A DNA stretch of 64,000 bases from NCBI GenBank assembly GCA_963789885.1, contig CAWBNB010000037.1, positions 24,831 through 88,830 on the forward strand, given 5' to 3'. Shown here piece after piece: positions 26,003-35,821 of the stretch; the stretch's first letter is position 1, and every line of letters starts with the position of its first letter. The stretch comes from DATEDA01 sp963789885 (GTDB taxonomy: Bacteria; Pseudomonadota; Gammaproteobacteria; Burkholderiales; SG8-39). The notes under the pieces are model-generated. The model was not told the DNA's origin and searched no databases. It was given only the letters and a program-made list of their open reading frames with translations. The translations under genes and the position numbers were made by a program.

Positions 26003-29000
26003 TCAGCGCGGCGTCGGCGTCGTCGGCGCGGGCGCGACCGTTTTCGCGACCGCGAGGTAGGCGTAGAGCAGCCTGAGATCCAGCGAGAGCCCGGAGCGCG
26101 CCGCCTCCGTGGAGTGCTTGTCCCATGCGCTCTGCGCACGGTCGAGCTGTCCGGTGAGGATGTTGCCGGTGAGCGAGGCGGTGAGCAGGTACTGCGTGTG
26201 GCTCGACGACAGTTCCTTGCCGGCCGCGAGGATCTCGTCGGCGTACCGCGCCATCGCCGGCGCCTCGCGCGCGCCGGCCGCGCGGAAGAGCTGCAGCCAC
26301 TGCCGATCCTCCGCGGCCAGCCGCTTGTAGCAGGGGGCGTGCTCGAACCGCGACCAGATCGCATCGGCCTCCGCCGGCTCGAGCACCGGGTTGGCGATCC
26401 GCGCGACGTGGAAGAGCGAGTGTAGCCAGACGTCGTAGGTCTGGGCGTCGACGCAATCCAACCCGCGCATCTTCGACAGCTCCAGGTTCTTCTCGAGGTC
26501 CGCCGGGATGCCGAGCGCGACCGGCGGCTTCGCCTCGAGGTAGAAGTCGCGCGCATAGCGGGCGCGCCGCGCGAGCTCGATCCGCTCGAGGAAGTCGTCG
26601 CCGTCGTAGGAGAGCGGGCGCACCACGCGCTTGCGGCTCTCCAGCATGGCGACGATCGGGATGCCCTCGGCGCCGATCCGCGTGAGATCGCCGGCGCCGC
26701 TCTGCAGGAACCGGTAGCGCGACGCGTTGAGGTCGAGGTACGGCGCGTAGTCCGAGTTCACCGGTGCGGCGTACGACAGGAAGAGCGGGTGCAGCGAGTC
26801 CTTGCCGCCCAGCCGGCGGATGTCGAGGTCGCCGACGCGCTGCACGTGCACCTTGCGCAGCTCCGCCGCGACGCCCGGCATCTGGAACACGTCGTAGAGC
26901 GGCCGCGCGAGCGTCTCGCGCTCGCCGGCGACGATCAGCAGGTCGGAGTCGGTCGCGGCGTAGATCGCGTAATCGGGAAAGTTGTCGGCGAGCGCGCGCA
27001 GCACCGAGGCGACCAGGCTCGGGTCGATCTCGTACAGCTGGAACCACTGCACCATCACGCCGCCCGGGTTGAGATAGCGGCGCACGTGGCGGTAGAACTC
27101 GGTCGTGAACAGGCTCGAGACGCCGCTCACCCACGGGTTGGACGGCTCCGACACGATGATGTCGTAGCGCTCGTTGTGGGTGGAGAAGTAGGTCTTCGCG
27201 TCGTCGAACACGATGCGGCTGCGCGGGTCGGCGAACGCCGACGCGTTGCGCGCCGCGAACGCGCGCGAGGCCTCCGCCATCGCCGGCTCGATCTCGATCG
27301 TGTCCACGCGCTCGATCGTCGTGGCGGCGAGCATCGTGTGCGTCGTGAGCCCGGTGCCGATGCCGATGATCGCGACGCGCTTCGCGTCGGGCTTGTGCGC
27401 GAGCGGCACCGCGGCGGTGAGCACCATCGTCACCTCGTCGGAGATCCGCGCGCCCTCCTCGAGGTTGATCGCCCCGTCCGACTTGCCGTTGGTGCGCAAG
27501 GACAGTCCCTCGCGGAACTGCAGCAGCGCGACCGAGGTCGTCTTGCCGTCGCGGTAGAACTTGAGCTCGGCGTCCTGCGCGGTGTAGAGATCGCCGCGGC
27601 GAAAGACGCCGGACGCCATCTTGTGCGGGTCGAGCGTGACCGCGAAGGCAACGACTGCGAGCGCGGCGATCGCGCCGAGCGTCAGGCCGAGGGTGAGTCC
27701 GCCCGGCAGCGGTTCGCCGACCGGTCGCGAGGTCCGCGTGCGCACCTGGCTGCCGATCGCGAGGCGCCACAGCAGCACGAGCCCGAGGGCGAGATCCAGA
27801 GCGGCACCGGCGGTGATCAGCCCCTTCAGCCCGAGGAGCGGCATGCCGACGTGCGCGGCGAACACCACGCCGGCGATCGAGCCGAGCGTGTTCGACGCGT
27901 ACACCGCGCCGATCGACCGCTCGCCATGGCCGGCGGCGAGGAGCGCGTAGGTGATGAGCGGCAGCGTCATCCCGGCGCAGAAGGCGGCCGGGAACATCAT
28001 CGCGAGCGCGATGCCGTGGCTCGCGACGAGGAAGATGCCGTAGCCCGCGTCGGTCTTGGCGGTCCCGCGGATCACGAGCTGCATCATCTCGAAGGCCGCG
28101 CCGTACAGCGGCAGCGTCGCGAGCGCGCAGAGCCCCATGACGATCTGCACCACGCCGAGGAATGCTAGCGGGCTGCGTGCACGGTCGATGCGGCTGCGCA
28201 CCCAGTACCCGCCGCACGCGAGCCCGAGGATGAACGCCGACAGCATCAGCTCGAACGAATGGGTCGCCGCGCCGAGCACGAGCGTGAGCATCCGGATCCA
28301 GCCGACCTCGTAGATGAACGACGCCATCCCGGTCAGACCGGCCACCAGGAGGAGCAGGCGCCACGGCGCGTCCGCGCCGCGCGACTCGACGCGTCGCGCG
28401 AGCGTCAACGACGCGACGCGCGCGGGGTCGGGGTCGCGTCCCGGCGCGATGAGCCAGACGATCGCGGCAAGGGCGAGGTTGAGCACGCCGGCGGCCTGGA
28501 TCGTACCCGGCAGCCCCAGCCGCTCGATCATCACGAACCCGCTCGCGAGCACGCCGACCGCCGCGCCGAGGCTGTTCGTGAAGTAGAGCATCGCGAGCGA
28601 CTCGCCGGGCCGCTCGGGATGCCGCCGCAGCAGTCCGGCGCTCATGAGCGGGAACGTGGCGCCGAGCAGCACCGATTGCGGCAGGATGAGCAGCGCCGCG
28701 AGGAGCCACTTCACCGCGGCCGCGCCAGTGTCGGCGCCGAGCGCCGGGAGGATCGAGTCGTACGCCGCGTTGGTCGTCGCGACGAATACTGGATGGAAGA
28801 GGAGCGCGGCGAGCCCGATCACCGCCTCGACGATCGCGTAGCCGCGCAGCAGGTTTCCGAGGCGTGCCGAGAAGCGGCCGGCGAGCCACGCGCCCGCCGC
28901 CATCCCGCCCATGAAGAGCGCGAGCACGAGCGTCTGGGCGTAGGCGGCGTGGCCGAGGAAGAGCTTTAGATAGTGACTCCAGATCGACTCGTAGATGAGC

Positions 29001-29086
29001 CCGGCGAATCCGGAGACCGTGAAGAGCAGGAACAGCGCCGCCCGGCGGCGGGAGGGCGTTGCATCGGGCGCGGGCGGTGCGGACAA
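26003..29086 (-). CDS. Membrane-fused spermidine-synthase-like protein
   Basis: This protein of about 1027 residues has an N-terminal half of some 14 hydrophobic segments (from LFLLFTVSGFAGLIYESIWS on), then an AdoMet-type Rossmann domain: VAIIGIGTGLTTH, then VDTIEIEPAM, then YDIIVSEPSNPWVSGVSSLF, resembling spermidine synthase. A C-terminal helical region of about 250 residues follows. Fused MFS/spermidine synthase proteins are widespread, but their substrate is not settled. The start is uncertain; a TTG at 29086 fits because the family sequence begins about 14 residues later, and longer frames only add low-complexity sequence. It diverges from an MFS gene. Confidence 0.85.
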   Translation of the reverse strand: MSAPPAPDATPSRRRAALFLLFTVSGFAGLIYESIWSHYLKLFLGHAAYAQTLVLALFMGGMAAGAWLAGRFSARLGNLLRGYAIVEAVIGLAALLFHPVFVATTNAAYDSILPALGADTGAAAVKWLLAALLILPQSVLLGATFPLMSAGLLRRHPERPGESLAMLYFTNSLGAAVGVLASGFVMIERLGLPGTIQAAGVLNLALAAIVWLIAPGRDPDPARVASLTLARRVESRGADAPWRLLLLVAGLTGMASFIYEVGWIRMLTLVLGAATHSFELMLSAFILGLACGGYWVRSRIDRARSPLAFLGVVQIVMGLCALATLPLYGAAFEMMQLVIRGTAKTDAGYGIFLVASHGIALAMMFPAAFCAGMTLPLITYALLAAGHGERSIGAVYASNTLGSIAGVVFAAHVGMPLLGLKGLITAGAALDLALGLVLLWRLAIGSQVRTRTSRPVGEPLPGGLTLGLTLGAIAALAVVAFAVTLDPHKMASGVFRRGDLYTAQDAELKFYRDGKTTSVALLQFREGLSLRTNGKSDGAINLEEGARISDEVTMVLTAAVPLAHKPDAKRVAIIGIGTGLTTHTMLAATTIERVDTIEIEPAMAEASRAFAARNASAFADPRSRIVFDDAKTYFSTHNERYDIIVSEPSNPWVSGVSSLFTTEFYRHVRRYLNPGGVMVQWFQLYEIDPSLVASVLRALADNFPDYAIYAATDSDLLIVAGERETLARPLYDVFQMPGVAAELRKVHVQRVGDLDIRRLGGKDSLHPLFLSYAAPVNSDYAPYLDLNASRYRFLQSGAGDLTRIGAEGIPIVAMLESRKRVVRPLSYDGDDFLERIELARRARYARDFYLEAKPPVALGIPADLEKNLELSKMRGLDCVDAQTYDVWLHSLFHVARIANPVLEPAEADAIWSRFEHAPCYKRLAAEDRQWLQLFRAAGAREAPAMARYADEILAAGKELSSSHTQYLLTASLTGNILTGQLDRAQSAWDKHSTEAARSGLSLDLRLLYAYLAVAKTVAPAPTTPTPR

Positions 29087-29257
29087 AGCGTGTCTTAAGT
29101 TGGGTGCCGCGAGCGGACGCCGCAGGCCGGTGCGGATTCTACGGGAACGCAGGTCCGCCAGGTGGCCCCGCGCGCGAATCGGCGTGCGTTCGTGCACGGC
29201 GCCGGCGCAGCCCGGCGACTTACGCCCCGGGCGGCGTGCGAAAATCGCGCCCGCGCC

Positions 29258-30439
29258 GTGTCCGTTCGCCTCCCTCATCTCCGCCTCGGCGGGATCTACT
29301 TCACGTACTTCGTCTTCATCGGGGCCTTTTCCCCGTACTTCAGCCTCTACCTCCAGTCGATCGGCCAGGCGGCGTGGCAGATCGGGCTGCTCCTCTCGCT
29401 GATGCAGCTCATGCGGATCGTGGCGCCGAACCTGTGGGCGTCGCTCGCGGACCGCCACGGCTGGCGGGCGCGGCTGCTGCGCTCGACGCTGGCGGCCGCG
29501 ATCGCGGCGTATTGCGGCGTGTTCGCCACCACCGACTTCGCGGGCCTCTTCGTCGTGCTCGCGGCGTTCGCGTTCTTCTCGAGCGCCACGATGCCGCTCG
29601 TCGAGGCGATCACGCTCGCGCGGCTCCGCGAGCGCTTCGAGGGCTACGGCCCGATCCGGCTCTGGGGGTCGGTGGGCTTCATCGCCGCGGTGCTCGGGGT
29701 CGGCTGGATGCTCGACCGGATCGCGATCGCGAATCTGCTGTGGCTGCTCCTCGCGCCGCTCGCCGCGACGCTCGCGCTCGCCGCGCCGCTGCGGGACGCG
29801 CCGGGTCCGCACCGCGCCGCGGGGGAGCGCTTCCTTTCGCTCGCGCTACGCCCCGAAGTGGTGGCGCTGCTCGGTGCGAACCTGCTGATGAACGTCGCGC
29901 ACGGGCCGCTGTACGCGTTCTACAGCATCTATCTCAACGGGGCGGGCTACAGCAAGACGCTGATCGGCGCGCTGTGGTCGCTCGGTGTCGTGGCCGAGAT
30001 CGCGGTGTTCATTACCGCGCCCTGGTGGATGCGGCGCTTCGGTGCTCACCACGTCCTGCTCGCCTGCTTCACGCTCGCCGTAGTCCGGTTCGCGCTGATC
30101 GGCTGGGGCGTGGGGAGCCTCGGACTGCTCGTCGCTGCGCAGCTCGCGCACGCCGCGACGTTCGGCGCCTGCCACATGGCGTCGGTGGCGCTGATGAACC
30201 GCTGGTTCGGCGGCGCGCGGCAGGTGCGGGGCCAGGCGCTGTACATGTCGATTGCGTTCGGCGTGGGCGGCTTCCTCGGCACCGCCGCGAGCGGTCTCGC
30301 CTGGGACGCGATCGGCCCGGCGTGGACGTTTACCGCGGCGAGCGGCGCGGCCGCCGCCGGGTTGATTCTGCTCGCCGCCAGAGCGAAACTCTTGCGGGAG
30401 GTGTCGGGGCCGGCAGTCGATGCCGCGTCTCCGTCATAG
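29258..30439 (+). CDS. MFS transporter (HcaT/phenylpropionate permease-like)
   Basis: This 393-residue protein has 12 hydrophobic segments. The early sequence GGIYFTYFVFIGAFSPYFSL and SLMQLMRIVAPNLWASLADRHG are typical of the small HcaT/YceL-like MFS group, whose best-known member moves phenylpropionate. The substrate here is unknown. I chose the GTG at 29258, directly before the first conserved residues; a longer frame from 29162 adds basic non-conserved sequence. It precedes the M48 lipoprotein by 15 bases. Confidence 0.85.
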   Translation: MSVRLPHLRLGGIYFTYFVFIGAFSPYFSLYLQSIGQAAWQIGLLLSLMQLMRIVAPNLWASLADRHGWRARLLRSTLAAAIAAYCGVFATTDFAGLFVVLAAFAFFSSATMPLVEAITLARLRERFEGYGPIRLWGSVGFIAAVLGVGWMLDRIAIANLLWLLLAPLAATLALAAPLRDAPGPHRAAGERFLSLALRPEVVALLGANLLMNVAHGPLYAFYSIYLNGAGYSKTLIGALWSLGVVAEIAVFITAPWWMRRFGAHHVLLACFTLAVVRFALIGWGVGSLGLLVAAQLAHAATFGACHMASVALMNRWFGGARQVRGQALYMSIAFGVGGFLGTAASGLAWDAIGPAWTFTAASGAAAAGLILLAARAKLLREVSGPAVDAASPS

Positions 30440-30454
30440 CCTCCGGAGTTCAGG

Positions 30455-31282
30455 ATGCGCCTCCGAATCCTTGCCAGTGCGCTCGTAGGTACCGTCGCCG
30501 CAGCGGCGATCGCCGGCTGCGCCACCGTGCACACGACCCAGGCCGGGGCGGTGGGCGTCGATCGGTCACAGGCGATGCTCGTGTCGTCCGCCGAGGTCGA
30601 CAAGGCCGCCTCCCAGGAGTACGCGAAGACCATCGCCGCCGCGCGGCAGAAGGGCCTGCTCGACCGCGACCCCGCGCAGGTCCAGCGGGTGCGCACGATC
30701 GCGAACCGGCTGATCGTCCAGACCGGCGCTTTCCGGAAGGACGCCCCGGGCTGGAAGTGGGAGGTCCACGTGATCACCTCCGACCAGCTCAACGCCTGGT
30801 GCATGCCGGGCGGCAAGATGGCCGTGTACACCGCGCTCATCGAGAAACTGAAGCTCACCGACGACGAGCTCGCCGCGATCATGGGCCACGAGATCGCGCA
30901 CGCGCTGCGCGAGCACGGCCGCGAGCGGGTGTCCCAGCAGATGGCCACCCAGCTCGCGGTCGGGATCGCCTCGGCTGCGCTCGGCCTTGGGCAGGGCGGC
31001 TCCCAGCTCGCCGGCATGGTCGCCAACGTGACCTTCACGCTGCCGAACTCGCGCCTGCACGAGCAGGAGGCCGACCGGATCGGCGTCGAGCTCGCCGCGC
31101 GCGCCGGCTACGACCCGCGGGCGGCAGTGTCGGTCTGGGAGAAGATGGCGAAGGCGGATGGCGGCTCGCCGCCGCAGTTCCTGTCGACGCATCCCTCGGC
31201 GGAGAACCGGATCAAGGACCTCCAGGCCTACGCCGACAAGGTCATGCCGCTCTACGAGGCGGCGGTGCGCAAGCGCGGCTGA
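30455..31282 (+). CDS. M48 family lipoprotein metalloprotease
   Basis: This 275-residue protein has a lipoprotein signal ending in AIAGC (Cys22) and a zinc motif HEIAH (about residue 149), with the third ligand in HEQEADRIG. This resembles LoiP/YggG-type proteases of the outer membrane that take part in envelope quality control. The end HPSAENRIKDLQAYADKV is typical. It lies between the MFS gene and leuC. Confidence 0.93.
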   Translation: MRLRILASALVGTVAAAAIAGCATVHTTQAGAVGVDRSQAMLVSSAEVDKAASQEYAKTIAAARQKGLLDRDPAQVQRVRTIANRLIVQTGAFRKDAPGWKWEVHVITSDQLNAWCMPGGKMAVYTALIEKLKLTDDELAAIMGHEIAHALREHGRERVSQQMATQLAVGIASAALGLGQGGSQLAGMVANVTFTLPNSRLHEQEADRIGVELAARAGYDPRAAVSVWEKMAKADGGSPPQFLSTHPSAENRIKDLQAYADKVMPLYEAAVRKRG

Positions 31283-31354
31283 GCCCCGCGCGTGGGAGCG
31301 GTCGGGCCGTCGCCCTCCGCTATAATTCCCGCTTTCCGGAAGCGCAGGCCGAAA

Positions 31355-32764
31355 ATGGCACCGCAAACCCTCTACGACAAGCTCTGGGCGAGCCACGTCG
31401 TGCACGCCGAGGACGACGGCACGACGCTGCTCTACATCGACCGGCACCTCGTCCACGAGGTCACCAGCCCGCAGGCCTACGAGGGGCTGAAGCTCGCCGG
31501 CCGCAAGGTCTGGCGCCCGGGGTCGGTGGTCGCGACTGCCGACCACAACACGCCCACGCGCAACTGGGACCAGGGCATCGCCGACCCGACCTCGCGCCTC
31601 CAGGTCGACGAGCTCGACCGGAACATGAAGGAGTACGGCGCCAAGGCCTATTTCCCGTTCCGCGACCGCAACCAGGGGATCGTCCACGTGATCGGTCCCG
31701 AGCTCGGCGCGACGCTGCCCGGGATGACGCTCGTGTGCGGCGACAGCCACACGAGCACTCACGGTGCGTTCGCCTGCCTCGCGCACGGCATCGGCACGTC
31801 CGAGGTCGAGCACGTGCTCGCGACGCAGTGCCTGGTCACGAAGAAGTCGCGCAACATGCTCGTGCTGGTCGAGGGGCGGCTCGGTCGCGGCGTGACGGCG
31901 AAGGATCTCGCGCTCGCGATCATCGGCCGGATCGGCACCGCGGGCGGCACCGGCTATGCGATCGAATACGCCGGCGCCGCGGTGCGCGCGCTGTCGATGG
32001 AAGGCCGCATGACCCTGTGCAACATGTCGATCGAGGCCGGCGCGCGCTGCGGGATGGTCGCGGCCGACGATACGACGATCAACTATCTCAAGGGCCGGAG
32101 GTTCGCGCCGAAGGGCGACGAGTGGGAGCGCGCCGCCGCGGTCTGGCGCACCCTGGTCAGCGACGACAACGCCAAGTTCGACCGCGTGGTGACCATCGAC
32201 GCGCGCGAGATCAGGCCTCAGGTCACCTGGGGCACCTCGCCCGAGATGGTGCTGCCGGTCGACGCGCGCGTACCCGATCCGGACAAGGAGCGCGACGCGA
32301 CCAAGCGCGACGGTATCGAGCGTGCGCTCAGGTACATGGCGCTCGAGCCGAACATGCCGCTGACCGCGATCAAGCTCGACAAGGTCTTCATCGGCTCCTG
32401 CACCAATTCGCGCATCGAGGATCTACGCGCGGCGGCGGCGGTGGTGCGCGGACGCCGGGTCGCGTCCAACGTGCGTCTGGCGATGGTGGTCCCCGGCTCC
32501 GGCCCGGTGAAGGAGCAGGCCGAGCGCGAGGGACTGGACCGCATTTTCAGGGACGCCGGCTTCGAGTGGCGCGAGCCCGGCTGTTCGATGTGCCTCGGCA
32601 TGAACGACGACAAGCTCTCGCCGGGCGAGCGCTGCGCCTCGACGTCGAACCGCAACTTCGAGGGACGCCAGGGCCCCGGCGGGCGCACCCACCTCGTGAG
32701 CCCGGAGATGGCGGCTGCGGCAGCGGTCTCGGGTCATTTCGTCGACGTCCGGAACTGGAGCTGA
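31355..32764 (+). CDS. leuC: 3-isopropylmalate dehydratase large subunit
   Basis: LeuC carries the [4Fe-4S] cluster of isopropylmalate isomerase in leucine synthesis. The length, 469 residues, is normal. Cluster cysteines are in CGDSHTSTHGAFACLAHGIG, FIGSCTNSRIEDLR and GCSMCLGMN. A TATAAT at 31321-31326 lies 29 bases before the ATG but lacks a clear -35. leuD follows 15 bases later. Confidence 0.97.
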   Translation: MAPQTLYDKLWASHVVHAEDDGTTLLYIDRHLVHEVTSPQAYEGLKLAGRKVWRPGSVVATADHNTPTRNWDQGIADPTSRLQVDELDRNMKEYGAKAYFPFRDRNQGIVHVIGPELGATLPGMTLVCGDSHTSTHGAFACLAHGIGTSEVEHVLATQCLVTKKSRNMLVLVEGRLGRGVTAKDLALAIIGRIGTAGGTGYAIEYAGAAVRALSMEGRMTLCNMSIEAGARCGMVAADDTTINYLKGRRFAPKGDEWERAAAVWRTLVSDDNAKFDRVVTIDAREIRPQVTWGTSPEMVLPVDARVPDPDKERDATKRDGIERALRYMALEPNMPLTAIKLDKVFIGSCTNSRIEDLRAAAAVVRGRRVASNVRLAMVVPGSGPVKEQAEREGLDRIFRDAGFEWREPGCSMCLGMNDDKLSPGERCASTSNRNFEGRQGPGGRTHLVSPEMAAAAAVSGHFVDVRNWS

Positions 32765-32779
32765 GGGGAGGCGCCGCAC

Positions 32780-33422
32780 ATGGAAAAGTTCACCGTCCAC
32801 AACGGGCTCGTCGCGCCGCTCGACCGCGCCAACGTCGACACCGACCAGATCATCCCGAAGCAGTTCCTGAAGTCGATCAAGCGCACCGGCTTCGGGCCGA
32901 ATCTCTTCGACGCGTGGCGCTACATGGACATCGGCGAGCCGGGGATGGACAACGCGAAGCGCCCGCTCAAGCCGGACTTCGTGCTCAACCAGCCGCGCTA
33001 CCGGGGTGCGACCATCCTCCTCGCGCGCGAGAACTTCGGTTGCGGGTCCTCGCGCGAGCACGCGCCGTGGTCGCTGATGGACTACGGCTTCCGCGCGGTG
33101 CTCGCGCCCTCGTACGGCGAGATCTTCTTCAACAACAGCTTCAAGAACGGGTTCCTCCCGATCAGGCTCGCGCCAAGCGAGATCGACCGCTTGTTCCACG
33201 ACGTGGCCGCGTTCCCCGGCTTCCGCCTCGATCATCGACCTCGCGGCGCAAACCGTCGCCTATCCGGACGGGGCGCGCGCGTTCCAGTTCGAGATCGACC
33301 CGTTCCGCAAGCACTGTCTCCTCAACGGCCTCGACGAGATCGGCCTGAGCCTGCGCCACGCCGAGAAGATCCACGCGTTCGAGGAGCGCCGGCAGGCCGA
33401 GCAGCCGTGGCTGTTCAGTTGA
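32780..33422 (+). CDS. leuD: 3-isopropylmalate dehydratase small subunit, apparent +1 frameshift
   Basis: The start MEKFTVHNGLVAPLDRANVD and the motif NFGCGSSREHAPW identify LeuD, the swivel domain partner of LeuC. At 33230 a surplus G shifts the frame; without it the sequence continues as RLIIDLAAQTVAYPDGARAF and ends LLNGLDEIGLSLRHAEKIHA, then AEQPWLFS at a TGA (33420-33422), a normal 213-residue LeuD. As deposited the frame runs on into leuB and falsely suggests a fusion. Confidence 0.95.
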
Positions 33423-34486
33423 AGATCGCGGTCCTCCCCGGCGACGGGATCGGCCCCGAGATCGTCGCGCAGGCGGTGCGGGTGCTGCGCGCGCTCGCGC
33501 GCGGCGGCCTCGCGTTCGAGCTCGCCGAGGCGCCGGTCGGCGGCACCGCGTACGACGCTTCCGGCGATCCGCTGCCCGATGCGACGCTCGCGCTCGCCAA
33601 GGGCGCCGACGCGATCCTCTTCGGCGCGGTCGGTGGCCCGAAGTACGACCAGCTCCCGCGCGCCAAGCGACCGGAGCAGGCGCTCCTGCGGCTGCGGAAA
33701 GAGCTCGGGCTCTTTGCCAACCTGCGCCCGGCGACGATCTACCCCGAGCTCGCGGGCGCCTCGACCCTGCGGCCGGAGATCGTCGCCGGCCTCGACCTCC
33801 TGATCCTGCGCGAGCTGACCGGCGACATCTACTTCGGGCAGCCGCGCGGCATCCGGACGACCGACGCCGGCGAGCGCGAGGGCTTCGACACGATGCGCTA
33901 CGCCGAGTCGGAGATCCGCCGCATCGCGCACGCCGGGTTCCGCGCCGCGCGCAAGCGCCAGCGCCGGCTGTGCTCGGTGGACAAGGCGAACGTGCTCGAG
34001 ACCTCGCAGCTCTGGCGCGAGGTCGTCACCGCCGTCGGAAACGAGTATCCCGACGTCGCGCTCACCCACATGTACGTCGACAATGCGGCGATGCAGCTCC
34101 TGCGCGCGCCGAAGCAGTTCGACGTCATCGTGACCGGGAACATGTTCGGCGACATCCTGTCGGACGAGGCATCGATGCTTACCGGCTCGATCGGGATGCT
34201 GCCTTCGGCGTCGCTCGACGAGCGCGACAAGGGACTCTACGAGCCGATCCACGGTTCGGCGCCCGACATCGCCGGGCAGGACGTCGCCAACCCGCTCGCG
34301 ACCATCCTCTCGGCGGCGATGATGTTGCGCTACAGCCTGAACCAGGCTTCGGCGGCGGAACGGGTCGAGGGGGCGGTGCGGAAAGTGCTGGCACAGGGGC
34401 TGCGCACGGCCGATATTCACGAGGCCGGGACGACGCGGGTCGGGACGGCGGCAATGGGCGACGCGGTGGTCAAGGCGCTGGGTTAG
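33419..34486 (+). CDS. leuB: 3-isopropylmalate dehydrogenase
   Basis: LeuB oxidises and decarboxylates 3-isopropylmalate with NAD. The 355-residue protein starts (L/M)KIAVLPGDGIGPEIV and has FGAVGGPKYD, LRELTGDIYFGQPRG, DKANVLETSQLWR and GSAPDIAGQDVANPLAT. The TTG start at 33419 overlaps the leuD stop (TTGA), a typical coupled arrangement. Confidence 0.96.
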   Translation: MKIAVLPGDGIGPEIVAQAVRVLRALARGGLAFELAEAPVGGTAYDASGDPLPDATLALAKGADAILFGAVGGPKYDQLPRAKRPEQALLRLRKELGLFANLRPATIYPELAGASTLRPEIVAGLDLLILRELTGDIYFGQPRGIRTTDAGEREGFDTMRYAESEIRRIAHAGFRAARKRQRRLCSVDKANVLETSQLWREVVTAVGNEYPDVALTHMYVDNAAMQLLRAPKQFDVIVTGNMFGDILSDEASMLTGSIGMLPSASLDERDKGLYEPIHGSAPDIAGQDVANPLATILSAAMMLRYSLNQASAAERVEGAVRKVLAQGLRTADIHEAGTTRVGTAAMGDAVVKALG

Positions 34487-34512
34487 GCAGAAGCGGATCG
34501 AGGGCTAGAGTC

Positions 34513-35670
34513 ATGAGGCGGGTCGGGTTTGTCGGTTGGCGCGGGATGGTCGGCTCGGTGCTGCTGCAGCGCATGCGCGAGGAGCGCGACTTCGAGCTGA
34601 TCGACCCGGTGTTCTTCACCACGTCGAATGCCGGCGGGCAGGGCCCCGACGTCGGCCGCGGGACGGGCGCGCTCAAGGACGCCCGCTCGGTCGACGAGCT
34701 GAAGTCGCTCGACGTCGTCGTCACCTGCCAGGGCGGGGACTACACGAACGAGATCCATCCCCGGCTTCGCGCGGCCGGCTGGAACGGCTACTGGATCGAC
34801 GCCGCCTCGGCGCTCCGGATGAACAAGGACGCGGTGATCGTCCTCGACCCGGTGAACCTGGAGGTGATCGAGGATGGCCTCGCACGCGGGCTGAAGGATT
34901 ACATCGGCGGCAACTGCACGGTCAGCCTGATGATCATGGGACTGCACGGGCTCTTCAAGCACGGCGTGGTGGAGTGGATGACGGCGATGACCTACCAGGC
35001 CGCCTCCGGCGCCGGCGCGCAGAACATGCGCGAGCTGCTCGCCCAGATGGGCGCTGCGCACGGCGCCGCGGACGCGCTCCTCGCCGATCCCGGATCGGCG
35101 ATACTGGAGATCGACCGGCGCGTCGCCGATGCGCTGCGGTCCGACCGCATGCCGAAGGAGCATTTCGGCGTGCCGCTCGCCGGGAGCCTGATCGCCTGGA
35201 TCGACAAGGACCTCGGCAACGGCCAGAGCCGCGAGGAGTGGAAGGCGCAGGCCGAGGGCAACAAGATCCTCGGCCGCACGCAGGCGCCGATCCCGATCGA
35301 CGGCGTGTGCGTGCGGATCGGGGCGATGCGCTGCCACAGCCAGGCGCTGACGATCAAGCTCAACCGCGACGTGCCGCTCGCGGAGATCGAGGCGATGCTC
35401 GCGGAAGCGAACCCGTGGGTGCGCGTGGTGCCTAACGACCGGGAGGCGAGCATTCGCGAGCTGTCGCCGGCCGCGGTCACCGGATCGCTGCAGGTTCCGG
35501 TCGGCCGGCTGCGCAAGCTCTCGATGGGCCCGCAGTATCTCGCCGCGTTCACCGTCGGCGACCAGCTGCTCTGGGGCGCGGCGGAGCCCCTGCGGCGGAT
35601 GCTGCGCATCCTGCTCGAAGGCGCCGGGAGTCGCGTCCGGAGCGGCTCGCGCGAGACGGCGGCGGTGTGA
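34513..35670 (+). CDS. asd: Aspartate-semialdehyde dehydrogenase
   Basis: Asd makes aspartate semialdehyde, the branch point to lysine, threonine, methionine and diaminopimelate. The 385-residue protein starts RRVGFVGWRGMVGSVLLQRM, with FFTTSNAGG, the active-site cysteine in GGNCTVSLM, and GAMRCHSQALTIKL. It is the gamma/betaproteobacterial type. An intergenic space of 26 bases separates it from leuB; fimV follows after 151 bases. Confidence 0.97.
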   Translation: MRRVGFVGWRGMVGSVLLQRMREERDFELIDPVFFTTSNAGGQGPDVGRGTGALKDARSVDELKSLDVVVTCQGGDYTNEIHPRLRAAGWNGYWIDAASALRMNKDAVIVLDPVNLEVIEDGLARGLKDYIGGNCTVSLMIMGLHGLFKHGVVEWMTAMTYQAASGAGAQNMRELLAQMGAAHGAADALLADPGSAILEIDRRVADALRSDRMPKEHFGVPLAGSLIAWIDKDLGNGQSREEWKAQAEGNKILGRTQAPIPIDGVCVRIGAMRCHSQALTIKLNRDVPLAEIEAMLAEANPWVRVVPNDREASIRELSPAAVTGSLQVPVGRLRKLSMGPQYLAAFTVGDQLLWGAAEPLRRMLRILLEGAGSRVRSGSRETAAV

Positions 35671-35753
35671 TTTGCAGGTCGTAGGGTGCTCGCTGATTGC
35701 GGGCAAAATGGCCTGAGAAATAGTTGGCTTGGCGGCTATTCTGAGGAGGTGGA

Positions 35754-35812
35754 TTAGCTTGCATAGCTAACCCCCTGATGCTATGTTAGTTACCTCGGAC
35801 TAAGTCCCCGAG
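35754..35812 (+). promoter_or_regulatory. Candidate fimV promoter with two small hairpins
   Basis: TTGCAT (35759-35764), a 17-base spacer and TATGTT (35782-35787) make a plausible promoter. A hairpin TTAGCT-TGCAT-AGCTAA overlaps the -35, and CCTCGG/CCGAGG (about 35793-35812) forms a second hairpin in the short leader before the GTG at 35822. Confidence 0.4.
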
Positions 35813-35821
35813 GGGGGCCCG

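Noticed and set aside
29059..33348. Open frame of more than 1400 codons on the plus strand
   Set aside because: It crosses several recognised genes in the wrong frame and codes mostly Arg, Ala, Gly and Pro, a consequence of high GC.
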